From an uncultured Alphaproteobacteria bacterium (lineage in GTDB: Bacteria; Pseudomonadota; Alphaproteobacteria; Rickettsiales; UBA1997), in NCBI GenBank assembly GCA_949298005.1, contig CASFUN010000031.1:1-18592 (forward strand): DNA of 18,592 nt, in the 5' to 3' direction. Both the position numbers and the translations under genes were made by a program. The number at the start of each line of letters is the position of its first letter. Positions within the stretch are counted from its first letter, which is position 1. Below the pieces are notes generated by a model that did no database searches, had not been told where the DNA came from, and saw nothing but the letters and a program-made list of their open reading frames with translations. Below, piece after piece: positions 14,883 through 18,592 of this stretch.

Positions 14883-15986
14883 TTACTCATAGATCTTTCA
14901 TATTTTATATAACTTCTCATAAAATCGCTCAGATATTCTCCATCCATCATTTTTTCAAAATTATTAACTTCATAGCCACTTCTAAGATCTTTTATAAGTT
15001 GATACGGATGCATAAAATAACTTCTAATTTGATATCCCCAACCGTTGCTAGTTTTTTTATTATTTAATTGGTCACTTTCCTCTTGCCGTTTTTCTCTTTC
15101 TATCTCATATAAACGTGATTTCAACATTCTCATAGCTTCCTCTTTGTTTTGATGTTGTGACCTTTGAGTTTGACATTGCACAACTATTTTTGTTGGTACA
15201 TGAGTAATTCTTACAGCAGAATCAGTTTTATTTACATGTTGCCCTCCAGCGCCTGACGACCTATAGGTATCTATCTTTAAGTCATTTTCATTTATATCTA
15301 TCATTATTTTTTCATCAATAAGTGGATATACCCATATACTAGAAAAACTTGTTTGTCTTTTCCCATTTGCATTGTATGGTGACATTCTAACTAACCTATG
15401 TACACCACTTTCATTTTTTAACCAACCGAAAGCATTTTCCCCATTAACCTGTATAACTGCATTAGTTATACCAGCCTCTTCTCCATTTTGGATATTTAAT
15501 ATATTAATTTTGTAATTGTTATTAGTACACCATTTGATATACATTTGTAATAACATATTAGAAAAATCACAAGCATCAGTTCCACCAACTCCGGTATTTA
15601 TTTCTAAGTAACAACTGTTTTTGTCTTCGTCTTCATCAAACATTGATTCTATTTCAAAACTATCTACTAACTTCAGTAATAGTTTTAAGTTTTCGTTTAA
15701 TTCTTTTTCTAAATCAACGTCACCAGAACATATTTCAGATAATTCTTTATAAGAATTGTTACTGTTTTTATAATTGTTATATTTCTCAAGTAAATTATCT
15801 AAATATCTTTCTCTCTTAAGGATATTTTCAACTTTATCTTTGTTATTCCATAAATTTTCATCATTTGATTTAACATTAAGTTCAGTTAGCTCAAGTTTTA
15901 GCTTATCGATATCAAAGATACCCCCATATATTTTCTAGTAAAATATCTATTTGTTTTGCTAATTCTTTGTTTTCTTCTGAATACAT
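14879..15986 (-). CDS. prfB: Peptide chain release factor 2 with programmed +1 frameshift
   Basis: Ends translation at UGA and UAA. The gene starts at ATG 15986 (MYSEENKELAKQIDILLENI), reaches CTT (codon 24) and an in-frame TGA (codon 25, 15914-15912), and continues in the +1 frame as DIDKLKLELTELNVKSNDEN. The full product is 368 residues, usual for RF2. It has the decoding loop as SPY at 202-204 (SPF in E. coli; SPY is usual in alphaproteobacteria) and the catalytic GGQ at 247-249 in SSGAGGQHVNKTD. Annotation of only the long downstream frame (14879-15643) would miss the first 114 residues. Readthrough by frameshifting gives autoregulation: when RF2 is scarce, more RF2 is made. The convergent fdx stop overlaps its own. 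Confidence 0.96.
15912..15925 (-). promoter_or_regulatory. prfB programmed +1 frameshift site
   Basis: On the minus strand the bases GGGGGTATCTTTGA are identical to the core of the classical RF2 recoding site: a Shine-Dalgarno-like GGGGG three bases upstream of the slippery CTT codon, followed by the in-frame TGA. The base after TGA is T, not the C of E. coli. The tRNA on CUU slips to UUU, and GAT is the first codon of the new frame. The site depends on RF2 reading UGA slowly, so UGA should still be a stop codon in this organism. Confidence 0.94.
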
Positions 15987-16105
15987 ATTGTAAGAAATTA
16001 TAAACTATTTAAATAGTATTAAAATTATTTTTAAAGTCAAAATTGAAAGAGTTGATATTTGGTAAAAAAGTACTATTATACCTTTCAGTCAATCATATAA
16101 GTATA
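15987..16105. promoter_or_regulatory. Divergent prfB/bamE promoter region
   Basis: On the plus strand TTGATA (16052-16057) and TATTAT (16074-16079), with a 16-base spacer, form a good promoter placing transcription start near 16086. This supports ATG 16106 as the bamE start. On the minus strand a TATAAT lies between the prfB start and a perfect 14-base palindrome, ACTATTTAAATAGT (16004-16017), which falls in the likely -35/-10 spacer of prfB and could be an operator. Confidence 0.5.
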
Positions 16106-16519
16106 ATGAAAAAATTTTGTTATTTATTATTATTTCTTTTATTGTTTTCTTGCACTGCAGTCAAAGAAAATGGGTCAATGTTTATAGATAATAAAGAAAA
16201 GGTAGAAAATTTTGATACGTATAATTTTTATAAAGAAGACTTAATTAGAAATTTTGGTGAGCCAACTTTTGAGCTTGAAGATGGTACATGGTTATATTAT
16301 AATTATAAAACAAAAAATTTAAATTTTTTGAGAGAAAAAATAAATGAAGAACATATATTGTTTGTTAGATTTGATAAAAATGATAAAATAATAAGTTATG
16401 CTTATAAACATAGAGATAATTTAAAGAGTATTTTGGATATAAAAATTGATGATAAAATTGAAAACGACAATAGTATAATGGATATGTTGAAAGGAATTGA
16501 GTTTAGACCTATAAATTAG
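16106..16519 (+). CDS. bamE: Outer-membrane assembly lipoprotein, BamE/SmpA-like
   Basis: A small lipoprotein partner of the BamA beta-barrel assembly complex. The 137-residue precursor has a lipoprotein signal (MKKFCYLLLFLLLFSC) with lipobox LFSC and lipidated C16. The SmpA/OmlA fold is suggested by YKEDLIRNFGEPTFELEDGT, then WLYYNY and ILFVRFDKNDKIISYAYKH. Sequence is divergent, so the family assignment rests on the lipobox, the fG.P motif and the W-Y-Y strand. I start it at ATG 16106 rather than an in-frame TTG at 16043, because the lipobox and promoter distance fit. It precedes lpxD in the direction of transcription. Confidence 0.75.
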   Translation: MKKFCYLLLFLLLFSCTAVKENGSMFIDNKEKVENFDTYNFYKEDLIRNFGEPTFELEDGTWLYYNYKTKNLNFLREKINEEHILFVRFDKNDKIISYAYKHRDNLKSILDIKIDDKIENDNSIMDMLKGIEFRPIN

Positions 16520-16583
16520 TGATTTTTAGAGAATTGAAATTTTAAACAATAAATGTAATTATTAAGCTAAATATATTATAACA

Positions 16584-17660
16584 ATGCAAGAAGTTTTAAA
16601 AAATAAAACCATAGACAAAAATTGTGGTACTTATAGAGAATTTTTTTACAAAAAAAAAGATTTTATAACTCTCAACGAACTAACAAAATTAACAGAAATT
16701 ATAAACGAAGAAACAATAAATCCAGAAGACAAAATATATAATGTTGAAACGATAGATAGATCTAAAAAAGGCGAAATTACATTTCTTTCAAATAACAAAT
16801 ATATTGAAGAGTTAAAAAATACTGAAGCTGAATTTTGCATAATAGACGAAAAACACAAAGATATTTTACCAAATAGAACAAAACCAATAATAGTCAAAAA
16901 TCCGTACTATGTCTATACTTTGCTATTAAACTTATTATATTCAGTTCCTAATTTTATATTAGAGCCTAAAATATCAACCAAAGCCGTCATAAGTAATAGC
17001 GCAACAATAGGCAATAATGTTGAAATACAACCAGGTGTCATTATAGAAGACGGTGTCAAAATAGGCGATAATTGCAAAATATGTTCCAATACAGTAATAG
17101 GCCATAACTGTATTATAGGTGACAATTCATATATAGGCTCAAATACTACAATATTATATTCAAAAATAGGTCAAAATGTTATTATCCACAATAACACATC
17201 TATAGGCCAATGCGGTTTTGGTTTTGTATATGAAAATGGCTTTAACTACAAAATACCACAACTTGGTATAGTTGAAATTTCCGATTATGTTGAAATTGGT
17301 TCTTGTGTTACCATAGATAGAGGAGCACAAAATAATACCAAAATAGGTAAATGTACCAAAATAGACAATTTAGTACAAATAGCACACGGCGTCCAAATTG
17401 GCGATGGTTGTTTTTTTGCAGCACAGGTTGGAATAGCTGGAAGCACAACTGTCGGTAATTATGTACAAATGGGTGGTAAAGTTGGAATAGCTGGCCATAT
17501 AAAAATCGGAGATATGGCACAGATAGCTGCCAGCAGTGGTGTTATGAAAGATGTCAAAAGCTGTTCTATCATTGCTGGAGCTCCAGCAATGCCAATAAAG
17601 GATTGGCATAGAACAACAATTTTATTAAAAAAACTATTAAAAAAAGAAAAGTATGAGTAA
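16584..17660 (+). CDS. lpxD: UDP-3-O-(3-hydroxyacyl)glucosamine N-acyltransferase
   Basis: Third step of lipid A synthesis: adds an N-linked hydroxyacyl chain to UDP-glucosamine in the cytoplasm. At 358 residues it has a normal length. The N-terminal uridine-binding domain (about 30-105) is followed by a left-handed beta-helix of hexapeptide repeats (about 125-325, recurring I-G-x-N/D and V-x-I-G). The catalytic H268 is in NLVQIAHGVQIGDG, and the IDRGA motif is present. The usual GxDGFGF is GQCGFGF here, with Cys in place of Asp. The C-terminal helix (KDWHRTTILLKKLLKK) resembles that of other members. Its end overlaps the fabZ start by eight bases, indicating cotranscription. Confidence 0.95.
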   Translation: MQEVLKNKTIDKNCGTYREFFYKKKDFITLNELTKLTEIINEETINPEDKIYNVETIDRSKKGEITFLSNNKYIEELKNTEAEFCIIDEKHKDILPNRTKPIIVKNPYYVYTLLLNLLYSVPNFILEPKISTKAVISNSATIGNNVEIQPGVIIEDGVKIGDNCKICSNTVIGHNCIIGDNSYIGSNTTILYSKIGQNVIIHNNTSIGQCGFGFVYENGFNYKIPQLGIVEISDYVEIGSCVTIDRGAQNNTKIGKCTKIDNLVQIAHGVQIGDGCFFAAQVGIAGSTTVGNYVQMGGKVGIAGHIKIGDMAQIAASSGVMKDVKSCSIIAGAPAMPIKDWHRTTILLKKLLKKEKYE

Positions 17661-18126
17661 TGATATAGAAATCAATGAAATATTGGAACTTATACCACAT
17701 AAATATCCTTTTCTATTGATAGATAAGGTTATAGACTACAAGGAAGGCGAGTCTTGTGTTGGGATAAAAAATTTAACTTATAACGAAAGTTTTTTTCAGG
17801 GACACTTCCCTGATAATCCTGTTATGCCTGGAGTACTTGTTATTGAAGCTATGGCACAGACAGCAAGTGTCCTAGTATCTAAACAACTCCAGAAAAAAAC
17901 TAGAGGAGCTTTAGACGTACTTTTTGCTAATATAACAAATGCTAAATTTAAGAGAGTTGTAAGACCAGGCGGCAAACTAGAGATGTTTGTTAAAACAATA
18001 AAAAATAAACTTAATATTTGGTTTTTTGAAAGTAGAGCGTCTGTTGACGGAAAAGTTGTTGCTGAAGCAGAATTTTCAGCTATGTTAATAAGAAAAAATA
18101 ATAATGAAAAGCAAGACAGTATCTAA
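17653..18126 (+). CDS. fabZ: 3-hydroxyacyl-[acyl-carrier-protein] dehydratase FabZ
   Basis: Dehydrates hydroxyacyl-ACP in fatty-acid elongation; a hot-dog fold enzyme in the cytoplasm. The 157-residue protein has IPHKYPFLLID, catalytic H51 in the QGHFPDNPVMPG motif and E65 in VIEAMAQ, then the DVLFANITNAKFKRVVRPGG segment. All family motifs are intact. It overlaps lpxD by eight bases and the downstream lpxC start by 23. The usual alphaproteobacterial order is lpxD-fabZ-lpxA; here lpxC takes the third place. Confidence 0.96.
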   Translation: MSNDIEINEILELIPHKYPFLLIDKVIDYKEGESCVGIKNLTYNESFFQGHFPDNPVMPGVLVIEAMAQTASVLVSKQLQKKTRGALDVLFANITNAKFKRVVRPGGKLEMFVKTIKNKLNIWFFESRASVDGKVVAEAEFSAMLIRKNNNEKQDSI

Positions 18127-18592
18127 AAACATAATTATAAATGGTATTGGATTACATTCTGGAAAAGAAACGTCTATTGAACTTGTGCCATCATCTTGTG
18201 GTTACATTTATTTTGTTAATAAAAGTAATCCGAAAAAACAGTTGAAAGTATTATTCAGCAATGTAGTTGATACAAATCTAGGAACGACCATATCAGATGA
18301 AGAAACAAAAGTCCTTACTATAGAACATCTTATGGCAGCTCTGTGGGCCTGTGATATAAACAGTCTAGAAATTATAATGGACGGTAACGAAATTCCAATA
18401 TTAGATGGCAGTTCTTTTAAATTTGTTGAAGAAATAAAAGCAATCGGTACATCTGAAATTGAAAAAAAAAAAAAATAATTAGTAATAAAAAATTAAATCA
18501 TAGTAAATGACAATTATAAATATATAAAAGTATCTCCCAGCGAAAATAAAACAGTAGACATGAAATATCAGTATTAATACTGTTCAAAAGGT
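18104..18592 (+). pseudogene. lpxC: UDP-3-O-acyl-N-acetylglucosamine deacetylase LpxC, broken, runs off the window
   Basis: LpxC is the zinc deacetylase of the committed step of lipid A synthesis. The N-terminal domain is well preserved: IINGIGLHSGKETSIELVPS, TNLGTTIS, the catalytic E74 and zinc ligand H75 in TIEHLMAALW, then GNEIPILDGSSFKFVEEI. Translation stops at TAA 18476-18478 after a run of 14 A. The same frame then reads LVIKN, TAA, IIVNDNYKYIKVSPSENKTV, DMKYQY, TAA, YCSKG. IKVSPSE-VDM matches the start of the second domain, so three in-frame TAA stops have arisen within about 100 bases with no frameshift. It runs past the right edge, so the remaining zinc ligands cannot be judged. Its start lies inside fabZ. 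Confidence 0.85.
18462..18475 (+). repeat. A14 tract inside lpxC
   Basis: Fourteen consecutive A residues encode the lysine run just before the first in-frame TAA. Such tracts are prone to replication and transcription slippage. Slippage would not rescue this gene, because the alignable downstream protein lies in the same frame as the stop. Confidence 0.9.

Noticed and set aside
14879..15643. prfB as a truncated gene or pseudogene
   Set aside because: The missing N-terminus is present upstream and joins exactly through the canonical frameshift site.
18462..18510. Rescue of lpxC by slippage on the A14 tract
   Set aside because: The conserved downstream sequence (NDNYKYIKVSPSE) is in the same frame as the upstream part, so slippage would move out of the correct frame, and further stops follow.
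1..18592. tRNA, rRNA, CRISPR array or insertion sequence
   Set aside because: No T-arm-like motifs, regularly spaced repeats, transposase motifs or terminal inverted repeats were seen on reading both strands.

Overview
The window is very AT-rich (by eye about a quarter G+C), with long A and T runs and almost no Shine-Dalgarno sequences. It mixes intact housekeeping genes with clearly broken accessory genes. The gene set (a VirB8/VirB9 pair, ISC-type 2Fe-2S ferredoxin, FPQGTR-type acyltransferase, RF2 with SPY in place of SPF, lpxD-fabZ, and remnants of gene-transfer-agent head genes) suggests a reduced intracellular alphaproteobacterium, probably Rickettsiales or a similar protist/arthropod symbiont. 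That placement is inference. I saw no rRNA, tRNA, CRISPR array or IS element.

Layout. 1-965: two frameshifted phage/GTA head-completion genes (connector and head-tail adaptor) on the minus strand. 966-2919: a secreted cysteine-rich protein of unknown function, closely followed by fmt. 3005-4367: a broken aldo/keto reductase and a broken flavodoxin, looking like an acquired redox module in decay. 4387-6943 (minus): virB8-virB9-prfA, probably one transcription unit, divergent from folC (7064-8350). 8347-10497 (minus): a block of unrecognised genes disabled mainly by in-frame stops. 10680-11249: a YdeI-family gene with an internal stop. 11256-14453 (minus): a tight run of small membrane ORF, tsaD, plsC and amiC with overlapping starts and stops. 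14571-14882: ferredoxin. 14879-15986 (minus): prfB, complete only if the conserved programmed +1 frameshift at codon 25 is read. 16106-18592: bamE-like lipoprotein, lpxD, fabZ and a broken lpxC.

How the genes fit together. The intact genes serve translation (fmt, prfA, prfB, tsaD for tRNA t6A), folate metabolism (folC), Fe-S chemistry (fdx), envelope building (plsC, amiC, bamE, lpxD, fabZ) and type IV secretion (virB8, virB9). The broken genes are the phage head genes, the redox pair, the unknown block, ydeI and lpxC. Stops in the broken genes sit where relatives carry Tyr, Glu or Trp, so they look like ordinary decay rather than a changed genetic code. The break in lpxC, next to intact lpxD and fabZ, suggests that lipid A synthesis may be in the course of being lost.
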